NCBI RefSeq assembly: GCF_001483745.1 | Contig: NZ_LQBL01000027.1 | Coordinates: 124,001-188,000, forward strand | DNA from: Serinicoccus chungangensis | GTDB taxonomy: Bacteria; Actinomycetota; Actinomycetes; Actinomycetales; Dermatophilaceae | Direction of reading: 5' to 3' | DNA: 64,000 nt | In this document: positions 56,489 through 64,000 of the stretch, in pieces | How the letters are laid out: every line of letters starts with the position of its first letter | Position numbering within the stretch: the first letter of the stretch is position 1 | Notes under the pieces: generated by a model | Database searches by the model: none | What the model was told of the DNA's origin: nothing | Seen by the model: only the letters and a program-made list of their open reading frames with translations | Program-made: the position numbers and the translations under genes

Positions 56489-57895
56489 GTGCTGAGCCGG
56501 ATCATGGGCGTCGAGACCGAGTTCGGCGTCAACGCGACCTTCGCCGGCCCCTCCCGGCTCTCCCCCGAGGAGGTCTCCCGCTACCTCTTCCGCAAGGTGG
56601 TGGCCTGGGGGCGCTCGTCGAACGTCTTCCTCGGCAACGGCTCGCGGCTCTACCTCGACGTCGGGTCGCACCCGGAGTACGCCACCGCCGAGTGCACCGA
56701 TCTGCTCGACCTCGTCGCCCACGACCGGGCGGGCGAGCTGGTGGTCCAGGACCTCGCGGAGGACGCGGAGCAGCGGCTCGCCGCCGAGGGCCTCGACGCC
56801 ACCGTCTACGTGCTCAAGAACAACGTGGACTCCCGCGGCAACTCTTACGGCTCGCACGAGAACTACCTCATCGAGCGGCGCACCCGGATGGAGCGCCTCA
56901 CCGACACGCTCGTCCCGTTCCTCGTGACCCGCCAGCTGGTCACCGGCGCCGGGCGGCTGCACGTGGTGGAGCAGCGGGCGACCTACCTCGTCTCGCAGCG
57001 CGCCGACCACATGTGGGAGGACCTGTCGTCGGCGACGACCCGCTCGCGGCCCATCATCAACACCCGCGACGAGCCGCACGCCGACCCCGAGAAGCACCGG
57101 CGCCTGCACGTCATCGTCGGCGACTCCACGATGAGCCAGACCACGACGATGCTGCGCCTGGGCACCACCGACCTCGTGCTCAAGATGCTGGAGGCCGGCA
57201 CCGTCGTGCCCGACCTCGTCCTCGCCAACCCCATGCAGGCGATCCGCGAGGTGAGCCGCGACCGCACCGGGCGCACCCCGCTGGCGCTGCGCCGTGGCGG
57301 CACCATCACCGCCCTGGAGCTGCAGCGCGAGCTGCTCGACCTCACCACCGGGTATGCCCGGGGCGCCGGGCTGACCGAGCACCCGGCATACCGGGACGTC
57401 CTGGAGCTGTGGGAGCGCGGGCTGGAGGCGATCGAGACCGACCGGCTGGACCTCGTCGACACCGAGATCGAGTGGGTCATGAAGAAGAAGCTGCTGGACT
57501 CCTACGCGCGGCGCCACGACCTCGAGCCGTGGGACCCACGGCTGCAGCAGCTCGACCTGGCCTGGCACGACATCCACCCACGGCGTGGGCTCGCGCGCAT
57601 CCTCGAGCGCTCGGGCGCCGCGCGGACGGTGGTCGACGAGGAACGTATCCGGGCCGCCACGACCGTGCCCCCGGACACCCGGGCGCGGTTGCGCGGCGAC
57701 TTCGTCCGGACCGCTGCCGAGCACCGGCGCGACTTCACCGTGGACTGGGTGCACCTCAAGCTCAACGACGCCGCGCAGCGCACGGTCATCTGCAAGGACC
57801 CGTTCGCCGCGCAGGACGAGCGGGTGGACGCGCTGCTCGAGCACATCCGCGCCACCAGCGGTGCTCCCACGAAAGGTTCAGGGTCACCGGGTTAG
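56489..57895 (+). CDS. pafA: Pup ligase PafA
   Basis: A 468-aa glutamine-synthetase-fold ligase that links Pup's C-terminal Glu to substrate lysines. Visible: [14 protein letters not shown] start, catalytic Asp D57 in [38 protein letters not shown], and [23 protein letters not shown] 56489 matches the family N-terminus (M-x-x-RIMG); ATG 56504 is less likely. Confidence 0.96.
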   Translation: MLSRIMGVETEFGVNATFAGPSRLSPEEVSRYLFRKVVAWGRSSNVFLGNGSRLYLDVGSHPEYATAECTDLLDLVAHDRAGELVVQDLAEDAEQRLAAEGLDATVYVLKNNVDSRGNSYGSHENYLIERRTRMERLTDTLVPFLVTRQLVTGAGRLHVVEQRATYLVSQRADHMWEDLSSATTRSRPIINTRDEPHADPEKHRRLHVIVGDSTMSQTTTMLRLGTTDLVLKMLEAGTVVPDLVLANPMQAIREVSRDRTGRTPLALRRGGTITALELQRELLDLTTGYARGAGLTEHPAYRDVLELWERGLEAIETDRLDLVDTEIEWVMKKKLLDSYARRHDLEPWDPRLQQLDLAWHDIHPRRGLARILERSGAARTVVDEERIRAATTVPPDTRARLRGDFVRTAAEHRRDFTVDWVHLKLNDAAQRTVICKDPFAAQDERVDALLEHIRATSGAPTKGSGSPG

Positions 57896-57935
57896 GCTGG
57901 TCCGGACGCTTCCCCGATCTGCAAAGGACGCACCT

Positions 57936-58979
57936 GTGCGCTCTTCCCGCCTGCGCTACCTCGCGGCCGCCGCCGCGCCCCTGATCTTCCTGGCCGGCTG
58001 CAGCCCCGAGTCGGCCGACGAGGGGTCGGACGACGCCGCGGCGACCAGCTCACCGGGTGACGACGCGGCCGCGACCTCGGCCGCGCCGAACGGCGACCTG
58101 GCCGACGTCGGCGTCGACACCGAGGGCGAGGCCCCCGCGCTGACCTGGGACGGCGAGCCCTTCGCCGAGGGTGACCTGCCGTTCGTGGCCGGGTCCACCG
58201 AGGCCCGCACCCTCACCGAGGGCGACGGCGAGGAGGTCGCCGACACCCACGAGGTGCGGGTGCGCTACCTCACCGTCAACGGCACCACCGGCGAGCAGCT
58301 GGTGTCGACCTTCGAGAACGACGAGGCGGTGACCCTCGACCTCACCGACGAGACGCTCTTCCCGGCCTTCCGCGACCAGCTGCCCGGCACCATGGTCGGC
58401 GACGAGCTGCTCCTGGCGATCCCGGCGGCCGACGCCTTCGGCGAGGCCGGCAACGAGCAGCTCGGCGTGGGCCCGACGGACACCATGCTCTTCTACATGG
58501 TCGTCGAGGACACCGGCGAGCCGCTCACCGAGGCGCAGGGCGAGGAGGTCGAGCCCGAGGAGGGCCTGCCCACCGTCACGATGGGTGACACCGGGCCGGA
58601 GATCGACGTCGAGGGCGTCGAGGCACCCGACCAGCTCATCACCCAGCCGCTCATCCGCGGCGAGGGCCCCGAGGTCGTGGCCGGGCAGTCCATCCGGGTC
58701 CACTACACCGGGGTGAAGCTCTCCGACGGCGAGGTCTTCGACAGCTCCTGGGAGCGCGGCGAGCCCACCGAGTTCCCCATCGGCGTGGGTCAGGTCATCG
58801 TCGGCTGGGACGAGGGGCTGGTCGGCCAGACCGTCGGCTCCCGCGTGCTGCTCGTCATCCCGGCCGAGGAGGCCTACGGCGAGGCTCCGGAGGAGACCGA
58901 GGGCGAGACCGCGGCCCCCGGCAACGAGCTGGCCGGTGAGGACCTCGTCTTCGTCGTCGACATCCTCGGCGCCTCCTGA
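57936..58979 (+). CDS. Lipoprotein with tandem FKBP-type peptidyl-prolyl isomerase domains
   Basis: A 347-aa exported lipoprotein: signal peptide with lipobox LAGC (Cys at about 22), an acidic Ala/Ser-rich linker, then a degenerate FKBP-like domain (about 85-195) and a complete one (about 230-345; IRVHYTGVKLSDGEVFDSSW, VGQVIVGWDEGL). GTG 57936 has AAAGGA upstream; TAGGCT at 57893 is a likely -10. Its position after pafA is common in actinobacteria. Confidence 0.92.
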   Translation: MRSSRLRYLAAAAAPLIFLAGCSPESADEGSDDAAATSSPGDDAAATSAAPNGDLADVGVDTEGEAPALTWDGEPFAEGDLPFVAGSTEARTLTEGDGEEVADTHEVRVRYLTVNGTTGEQLVSTFENDEAVTLDLTDETLFPAFRDQLPGTMVGDELLLAIPAADAFGEAGNEQLGVGPTDTMLFYMVVEDTGEPLTEAQGEEVEPEEGLPTVTMGDTGPEIDVEGVEAPDQLITQPLIRGEGPEVVAGQSIRVHYTGVKLSDGEVFDSSWERGEPTEFPIGVGQVIVGWDEGLVGQTVGSRVLLVIPAEEAYGEAPEETEGETAAPGNELAGEDLVFVVDILGAS

Positions 58980-59022
58980 CCGCACCGCTACCCGCGCACC
59001 CCGCACCGCCCAGCCCCTCACC

Positions 59023-59182
59023 CACCGAGCGTCGCGAATGGTTGGCTGACGACCGACCGGGCGCCGCGAGTGGTTGGCTGACGACCGACCGAGCGCCGCC
59101 AGTGGTTGCCGGAGGACCGACCGAGCGCCGCGAGTGGTTGGCTGAGGACCGACCCGGCGCCGCACATGGTTGCCGGCCCACG
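59023..59182. repeat. 32-nt intergenic tandem repeat array (copy 2)
   Basis: Five 32-nt units start at 59023, 59055, 59087, 59119 and 59151. The core ACCGAGCGCCGCGAGTGGTTG matches the array at 6607; the tail here is GCTGACGACC or CGGAGGACC. It sits between two FKBP genes, just before the ribosome site of the second. The final unit ends in the octamer context GGCATACC at 59182. Confidence 0.85.
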
Positions 59183-59215
59183 GCATACCTGACCTCGAAC
59201 GAATAGGAGCACATC

Positions 59216-59614
59216 ATGACCGAGTCCGCTTTCGGCCGCGTCCAGAAGGCCAAGCCCGAGATCGACTTCCCCGGCGACGAGCCGCCCGCCGACCTGCAGG
59301 TCGAGGACCTCGAGGTCGGCAAGGGCGCCGAGGCCACGGCCGGCTCGACCATCTCCGCGCACTACGTGGGCGTGTCCTGGTCGACCGGCGAGGAGTTCGA
59401 CGCCTCGTGGAACCGCGGCGAGCCGCTCACCTTCACCGCCGGCGTCGGTCAGGTCATCCAGGGCTGGGACCAGGGCCTGCTCGGGATGAAGGTCGGCGGT
59501 CGCCGCAAGATCGTCATCCCGCCGCACCTGGGGTATGGCGACCGTGGCGCCGGCGCAGCCATCAAGGGTGGCGAGACGCTGATCTTCGTCGTCGACCTCA
59601 TGGACGTGCGCTGA
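59216..59614 (+). CDS. Cytosolic FKBP-type peptidyl-prolyl isomerase
   Basis: A 132-aa single FKBP domain without signal peptide: STISAHYVGVSWSTGEEFDA, VGQVIQGWDQGLLGMKVGGR, YGDRGAGAAIKGGETLIF. Catalyses cis-trans isomerisation of Xaa-Pro bonds. AGGAG lies 8 nt before ATG 59216. Confidence 0.95.
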   Translation: MTESAFGRVQKAKPEIDFPGDEPPADLQVEDLEVGKGAEATAGSTISAHYVGVSWSTGEEFDASWNRGEPLTFTAGVGQVIQGWDQGLLGMKVGGRRKIVIPPHLGYGDRGAGAAIKGGETLIFVVDLMDVR

Positions 59615-59647
59615 CACGAGCCCGCACGCGCCGCCCCGGCGCATCGA

Positions 59648-59685
59648 CCTCGGCCCAGGCGTTCTGGTGAACGCCTGGGCCGAGG
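59648..59685. terminator. Perfect 16-bp hairpin after the FKBP gene
   Basis: CCTCGGCCCAGGCGTT / AACGCCTGGGCCGAGG around loop CTGGTG, 33 nt after the stop. Probable terminator for FKBP and possibly the convergent antiporter remnant. Confidence 0.8.
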
Positions 59686-59725
59686 TCTGTCGGCGTGTCG
59701 TCGGCCCAGGCGTTCACGTGCGCGG

Positions 59726-59760
59726 CTGAGCCGATCATGACGGGCGTCTCGTCGGCTCAG
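59726..59760. terminator. Second hairpin before the antiporter remnant
   Basis: CTGAGCCGA and TCGGCTCAG arms (9 bp) with a 17-nt loop, 18 nt from the antiporter stop; its left side contains the sequence shared with 56178. Confidence 0.6.
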
Positions 59761-59778
59761 GAACCGGCGCCGCACCCC

Positions 59779-61130
59779 TCAGGTGGAGCGCAGGAGGCGC
59801 TCCCGGTCCCGTTCCAGCCTCGTCATGATCGGCGTCACGAGCACCCCGTGCAGGACGACGGAGAAGACGATCGTGAAGACGCAGGTGGCCCACAGCCAGC
59901 GCTCCCCGGTCCAGGTGGTCTCGGAGAGGGCGTAGGCGATGTAGAAGAGCGTGCCCACGCCGCGGATGCCGAAGAAGGCGGTGATGAGCCGCTCTCGTCG
60001 TGCCAGGGGGCGCAGCTTCTCGTCGGCCATGCGCCAGCGGCCGGGGCGCAGCGCGACCCACCCGGCCACCGGCCGGATGACGAGCACCAGGGACACCCCC
60101 ACGAGGACGCCGCGCCAGTCGAGGGACTCCAGCGCGCCGTCGGTGAGCGCGATGCCCACGAAGAGCAGCACGAGCAGCGTCAGCAGCCGTTCCAGGCGCT
60201 CGACGACGCCGTGCATGTGCTCGTGGAACTCGTGTCGCCGCGCCTGCGCCCGCATGGTCATCGCGCAGACGAAGACCGCGAGGAAGCCGTAGCCCTGGGC
60301 GACCTCGGCCACCCGTAGGCCAGCAGCATCGCGGCGAGCGCCAGGAGCGACTCGCCCTGCTCGGCCAGCCGCAGCGCCTGCTGCCGGGTGCGGAACGCGA
60401 GGTAGGCCATCACCCAGCCCACGGCCACCCCGACGAGCAGGCCGATGGTGATCTTGCCGACGAGCTCCCACGCCAGCCAGCGCAGCCCCCACCCCGCTGC
60501 CGACCCCATGGTCATGAGGAAGATCGCCGCCTAGGCGAAGGGGAAGGCCAGGGCGTCGTTGAGCCCGGCCTCGGAGGTCAGGGCGAAGCGGACCTCGTCG
60601 TCGTCGCTGATCTCGTCGTCGTGCAGCTGGTCGGCCATCGACGCCTCGCCGTCCGCCTCCCGCTTCGTGATGACCGGGCCGCCGACCTGGACGTCCCCGG
60701 CGAGCACCGGGTCGGTCGGTGCCAGCACGGCGCCGAGCAGCAGAGCGGGCGCAGCGCCGAGCCCGAGCCCCCACCAGCCGAGCAGAAAGACGCCGGCGAT
60801 GGTCAGCGGCATGGCGATGCCGAGCAGCCTCCAGGTCGGCGACCAGGTGCGCCAGGACCCGCGGTTGCGGAAGGACAGCGGGCGGTCCAGCGCCAGCCCG
60901 ACACCCATGAGGGCCACCAGGACGGTGATCTCGGTGACGTGCTCGATGGTGTCGCGCTGGTCGGTGGGGTCGAAGGCGAAGCTGGAGCCGAAGGGGAGCA
61001 GCCCCACCAGCATGCCTACGAGGATGAGGATGACCGGCGCGGACAGCCAGGCACGGGTGAGCAGGCTCGGCAGCGCGACCGCGAGCAGCAGCACCCCGCC
61101 GCCCAGGAGGAAGACCAGGTCGGAGGTCAT
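59779..61130 (-). pseudogene. Broken Na+/H+ antiporter (CPA1/NhaP type)
   Basis: The protein reads ALMGVGLALDRPLSF, LGAVLAPTDPVLA and TSEAGLNDALAFPFA, typical of the CPA1 core, then hits TAG at 60531-60533 where homologues continue with a hydrophobic residue. The same frame resumes (AAIFLMTMGSAAG) to about 60315, where loss of one G in a G run shifts the frame; the next frame gives VAEVAQGYGFLAVF, ALRPGRW and FFGIRGVGTLFYIAYAL to the stop at 59779. Two separate lesions make a pseudogene likelier than one sequencing error. ATG 61130 starts it. Confidence 0.88.
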
Positions 61131-61139
61131 GCCGGGGTC

Positions 61140-61298
61140 TCAGCCGGTCCGGGGCGCGGTGCCGGGGGTGTGGCCCAGGAGGTGAGGCGCGGGGTGGGTG
61201 GCGCTCGGTCGCCGGGGTGTCTCGCGCCGGCCGCGGTCGCGGCAGCGGGTGGGATGCGCCACGACGTCGAGGTATGCCGTGGGCGCGGGCAGGGTCAT
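61140..61298 (-). CDS. Possible 52-aa leaderless small ORF upstream of the antiporter remnant
   Basis: ATG 61298 follows TAGGCT by 6 nt, the same spacing as the leaderless genes here, and an open frame of 52 codons ends 10 nt before the antiporter start. The product is Pro/Arg/Thr-rich (MTLPAPTAYLDVVAHPTRC...) without recognised domain. It may be a short upstream ORF that influences the downstream gene, or chance. The remaining gap to 61485 shows nothing I can identify. Confidence 0.3.
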   Translation of the reverse strand: MTLPAPTAYLDVVAHPTRCRDRGRRETPRRPSATHPAPHLLGHTPGTAPRTG

Positions 61299-61304
61299 GC
61301 GGTC

Positions 61305-61310
61305 AGCCTA
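61305..61310 (-). promoter_or_regulatory. -10-like hexamer upstream of small ORF/antiporter
   Basis: TAGGCT on the minus strand, 6 nt before ATG 61298; the only promoter-like signal seen for the antiporter. Confidence 0.45.
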
Positions 61311-61485
61311 GGTGACCGGCGGGCAGGCGGCGGTCGGGCGGCGCTCTCTCTGGTCACACGAGTCACCGGCTGCGGGGACGTGCACCCGTGCCGGGGATAT
61401 ACCTGTGCGTGCCGGGTCCTTCTCCGCAGTGTGGGAGCCGTGGTGCAGATGTGGCGGGCGGGCCCACGACGGGCCCATGACGGGC

Positions 61486-62823
61486 CTACGACGGGTCGAC
61501 GACGAGCCGGGCGGCGTAGCGGCCGGCGGCCGCAGCGGTCAGGAAGGCGGCCGGGTCGTCCCCGAGTCCACGGCCCATCGTCGACAGGGGGACCGGTACC
61601 TGTGCCAACGCCTCCGGGAGGTCCTCGGTGGCCACCTCGACCAGCTCGAGGTGCGGCGCGGCCCGGACGAGGTCGCGCGCCTGCCGGTGGACGAGGGCCA
61701 GGCACTCGCGCAGCGCGACGCTGTCTCCCACGCGTCCGGTGTGCCCGGAGGGCGCGTCCGGTGCGTGTCCGGTCTGTCCGGAGGGCGCGTCCGGTGCGGG
61801 TTCGGTGTGTCCGGAGCGCGCGTCCGGTGCGCGTCCGGTGTGTCCGGAGGGCGCGTCCGGTGCGGGTTCGGTGTGTCCGGAGCGCGCGTCCGGTGCGCGT
61901 CCGGTGTGCCCGGAGGGCGCGTCCGCTGCGCTCGCGGTGCGCTGTGCCGGGGGGAGGACCGGCACGGGCAGGTCGGCGGGGTGCGCGAGGACCCGGCCGA
62001 AGGCGGTCGTGCTGTGGTGCGACAGGCCGCGGTGCCGCTCGCGCGCGTCGGCCTGCGACACCCGCAGCCCGGCCACCGGGCGCCCGCCGAGCACCGCGGC
62101 CGCGTTGAGCGCCTCGCCCGCGGCCACCCCGGAGAAGCCCCACCGCGTCTCGGTGCCGAGGTTGCCGGGCCCCTGGATCACGACGGCCAGGTCGGCCCCG
62201 ACCACGTGCCGGGCCGCGAGCAGCGCGGTGTGGACCGTCACCGCCTCGAGGTCGCCGCCGAAGGCCTGCCCGGCGGTGACCGTGCTCGCCAGCCAGCCCG
62301 CCTCCCGCAGGCCGGCCACCGTCCGCGACCACGCCAGGGGCAGCGCGGCTCCGTCGGTCATGACGTAGGCGACCCGGGCCCGGGGACGCTCCGCCCGGAC
62401 CCCGGCGAGCACGGCGGGGAGGGCCGAGTGCAGGTCGGTGGCGAGCACCGGCATACCCCCCAGGTCGTCCGCCTGCGCGAGGGTGGCGTGGTGCTCTCCC
62501 TCGGGGTCGTCGACCCCCAGCACCATGGGCTGCAGCGGGGCGTAGCGGCCCTTCACCAGGTGGCCCGGCTCGCCCTCGGCGCGCCGGGGCCAGGCGTCCG
62601 GGCGGTCGGGGAGGGCGACGACGAGGGCATACCCTCCCGTGCCCAGCCCGCGTTCCAGCGCGGTGACGTTGAGCAGGACCCGGTCGCCCACCACGGCGCT
62701 GCCGACGAGGTCGGGGTAGCCCAGGGCCCGCACCCGCTCGCCCTGGACCTCGACGCCGAGCACCTGCACGCCGGCCCACCCCGGCAGCAGCTCGCGCACC
62801 TCACCCTCGCGCCACGTGATCAC
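61486..62823 (-). CDS. DUF3866 family protein with internal 11-residue repeats
   Basis: A 445-aa cytosolic protein of the DUF3866 family (SAVVGDRVLLNVTALERGLG, VIQGPGNLGTETRWGFSG, ADARERHRGLSHHSTTAFG). At about residues 298-364, between that core and the C-terminal domain, lie six 11-residue repeats of the form DA(P/R)SGHT-x-x-AP. The family function is unknown; the GPGNxGT and HHS motifs hint at a phosphate/nucleotide site. GTG 62823 follows TAGGCT by 8 nt. Confidence 0.88.
   Translation of the reverse strand: MITWREGEVRELLPGWAGVQVLGVEVQGERVRALGYPDLVGSAVVGDRVLLNVTALERGLGTGGYALVVALPDRPDAWPRRAEGEPGHLVKGRYAPLQPMVLGVDDPEGEHHATLAQADDLGGMPVLATDLHSALPAVLAGVRAERPRARVAYVMTDGAALPLAWSRTVAGLREAGWLASTVTAGQAFGGDLEAVTVHTALLAARHVVGADLAVVIQGPGNLGTETRWGFSGVAAGEALNAAAVLGGRPVAGLRVSQADARERHRGLSHHSTTAFGRVLAHPADLPVPVLPPAQRTASAADAPSGHTGRAPDARSGHTEPAPDAPSGHTGRAPDARSGHTEPAPDAPSGQTGHAPDAPSGHTGRVGDSVALRECLALVHRQARDLVRAAPHLELVEVATEDLPEALAQVPVPLSTMGRGLGDDPAAFLTAAAAGRYAARLVVDPS
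61730..61930. repeat. Coding minisatellite, six 33-nt units
   Basis: Six in-frame 33-nt units in the DUF3866 gene, arranged as alternating A/B types (GGCGCGTCCGGTGCG versus GCGCGCGTCCGGTGCG contexts), giving a 66-nt higher-order period. Unit number could vary between strains. Confidence 0.85.
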
Positions 62824-62831
62824 GACAGCCG

Positions 62832-62837
62832 AGCCTA
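62832..62837 (-). promoter_or_regulatory. Leaderless -10 hexamer of the DUF3866 gene
   Basis: TAGGCT on the minus strand, 8 nt before GTG 62823. Confidence 0.5.
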
Positions 62838-62867
62838 GCGATGACCGGGTCGCGGGAGGTCGGACGG

Positions 62868-62873
62868 TAGCCT
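62868..62873 (+). promoter_or_regulatory. Leaderless -10 hexamer of pafB
   Basis: TAGCCT, 7 nt before ATG 62881. Confidence 0.55.
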
Positions 62874-62880
62874 GCGAGAC

Positions 62881-63897
62881 ATGGCGAAGAGCACGAGCAC
62901 CGGCCCCAGCCCGGCCGCGGCGAAGACCGAGCGGCTGCTCAACCTCGTCATCGCGCTGCTGCACACCCGGCAGCCGCTGTCCCGGGCCAAGCTGCGCCAG
63001 GCGGTCCCGGACTACGCGCGGAGCAGCCCCGAGGCGTTCGAGCGGATGTTCGAGCGGGACAAGGACGAGCTGCGCGCCCTGGGCATCCCGCTGCGCACCG
63101 AGCCCATCGACGCCTTCTTCGACGACGAGCCGGGCTACCGCATCGACCAGCGCGAGTACGCCCTGCCCGAGATCGACTTCGCCCCTGACGAGCTCGCGGT
63201 GCTCGGTCTCGCGGCGCGGGCCTGGGGACAGGCCAGCCTCGCCGGCCCGGCCGCGCAGGCGCTGCGCAAGCTGGACGCCGCCGGGGTGGTGCGCGACGAG
63301 TCCTCGGTCGCCGGGCTCGAGCCGCTGCTGCACACCCCCGACCCCGCCTTCGAGCCGGTCCGCGACGCGGTCCTGGAGCGGTGCGCGATCAGCTTCGACT
63401 ACCGCGGCGGCTCGGGCGACCTCGTGCGCCGCCGGGTGCAGCCGTGGGGGCTGACGAGCTGGCACGGCCGGTGGTACCTCACCGCCCACGACCTCGACCG
63501 CGACGCGCCCCGGGTGTTCCGGCTGGACCGCGTCGTCGGGGTCCCCGAGCGCTCCGGCCGGCCCGGGGGGTATGCCGTGCCTGAGGACCTCGACGCGCTC
63601 GCCATGATCCGGCGCAGCGCGGGCGAGGACGGCGAGCGGTCGACGACCGTCCGCCTGCTGGTGCGCGACGGGGCGGCCGCGTCGCTGCGCAGGAGGGCGC
63701 GGGAGGGCACCGACGCCGCTGACGTCCCCGAGGGCTGGTCACGGCTGGAGCTGGACGTGGGGTCGCTGACACCGCTGGCCCGGGAGGTCACCGCCGCCGG
63801 TCCGGACGTGCGCGTGGAGGCACCGGCCGATCTTGCCGAGCAGGTCACCGGGCGGCTGCGCGCGGTGCTGGCGGCGCACGGGGGAGGAGCGGCCTGA
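62881..63897 (+). CDS. pafB: PafB, WYL-domain transcriptional activator
   Basis: A 338-aa regulator: N-terminal winged helix (ERLLNLVIALLHTRQPLSRA), central WYL domain (VQPWGLTSWHGRWYLTAHD with W-Y-L, then RVFRLDRV) and a C-terminal WCX extension. With PafC it forms the LexA/RecA-independent DNA-damage activator of actinobacteria. Its stop overlaps pafC (TGATG). The DUF3866 gene diverges upstream. Confidence 0.94.
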   Translation: MAKSTSTGPSPAAAKTERLLNLVIALLHTRQPLSRAKLRQAVPDYARSSPEAFERMFERDKDELRALGIPLRTEPIDAFFDDEPGYRIDQREYALPEIDFAPDELAVLGLAARAWGQASLAGPAAQALRKLDAAGVVRDESSVAGLEPLLHTPDPAFEPVRDAVLERCAISFDYRGGSGDLVRRRVQPWGLTSWHGRWYLTAHDLDRDAPRVFRLDRVVGVPERSGRPGGYAVPEDLDALAMIRRSAGEDGERSTTVRLLVRDGAAASLRRRAREGTDAADVPEGWSRLELDVGSLTPLAREVTAAGPDVRVEAPADLAEQVTGRLRAVLAAHGGGAA

Positions 63898-64000
63898 TGG
63901 CGACCTACGAGAGCGCCACCTCGCGGGTGGCCCGGATGCTGACGATGGTGCCGTGGCTGCTGCACCGGCAGGGCATCGACCTCGCGACGGCGGCGGCCGA
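63897..64000 (+). CDS. pafC: PafC (3' end outside window)
   Basis: Only 34 codons are visible (TSRVARMLTMVPWLLHRQG), matching the helix-turn-helix start of PafC, the second WYL subunit of PafBC. It is translationally coupled to pafB. Confidence 0.85.
   Translation, partial: MATYESATSRVARMLTMVPWLLHRQGIDLATAAA

Overview
The window comes from a high-GC actinomycete chromosome (roughly 72-73 % GC by eye). The actinobacterial markers are a mycothiol ligase (MshC), the Pup-conjugation system (ARC/Mpa, Dop, Pup, PafA), the PafBC regulators, an F420-type LLM oxidoreductase, and DUF3090, SCO1664, DUF3099 and DUF5703 proteins. A member of Micrococcales, perhaps Intrasporangiaceae-like, fits best, but that placement is an inference. 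I see one tRNA gene, no rRNA, no IS element, no prophage and no CRISPR array.

Layout. 1-6.6 kb: SUF iron-sulfur assembly operon sufB(partial)-sufD-Rieske-sufC-sufS-sufU-sufT, then an acVLRF1 release-factor-like gene and a 32-nt tandem repeat array. 6.8-13.9 kb: cation symporter, zinc metallopeptidase, ABC-F protein, ABC exporter, and a SURF1/small-protein/DUF3099 operon. 14.3-18.9 kb: fabG, fabI, divergent glgC/glgA, and a cytosolic copper-storage-like protein. 18.9-26 kb: a protein of unknown function, an ABC ATPase/TauE/TrmH operon, a BASS symporter/YbaK/PEBP operon, and DNA polymerase IV. 26.1-30 kb: tRNA-Leu(GAG), ABC1/UbiB-like protein, esterase, pentapeptide-repeat protein, FMN-barrel protein. 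30.0-38.8 kb: a molybdenum-hydroxylase locus (MocA-like transferase, GntR regulator, MoxR ATPase, CoxE-like VWA protein, XdhC, then small/large/medium subunits and CoxG). 38.9-47.6 kb: small proteins, M20 peptidase, and the conserved LLM/phosphatase/DUF3090/SCO1664/mshC/HAD/PAC2 neighbourhood. 47.6-64 kb: RecB-like nuclease, M50 protease, trmI, arc, DUF3054, an MFS fusion, dop, pup, pafA, two FKBP isomerases, a broken Na+/H+ antiporter, a DUF3866 protein with an internal repeat, pafB and the start of pafC.

How it works together. The Pup system looks complete for tagging (Dop deamidates Pup-GGQ, PafA ligates it, ARC unfolds). However, no 20S core genes lie between pup and pafA, and ARC lacks the usual C-terminal Gln-Tyr-Leu-type docking tail, so tagging without proteasomal degradation is the simplest reading. 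The molybdenum-hydroxylase locus carries a form II active-site loop, so its substrate need not be CO.

Three genome-scale patterns stand out. First, the octamer GGTATGCC/GGCATACC is strongly over-represented and forces otherwise rare codons. Second, at least 23 genes have a TANNNT hexamer 6-8 nt before the start codon, which indicates leaderless mRNAs. Third, a 32-nt intergenic tandem repeat family occurs at two distant places with a shared core and a locus-specific tail.
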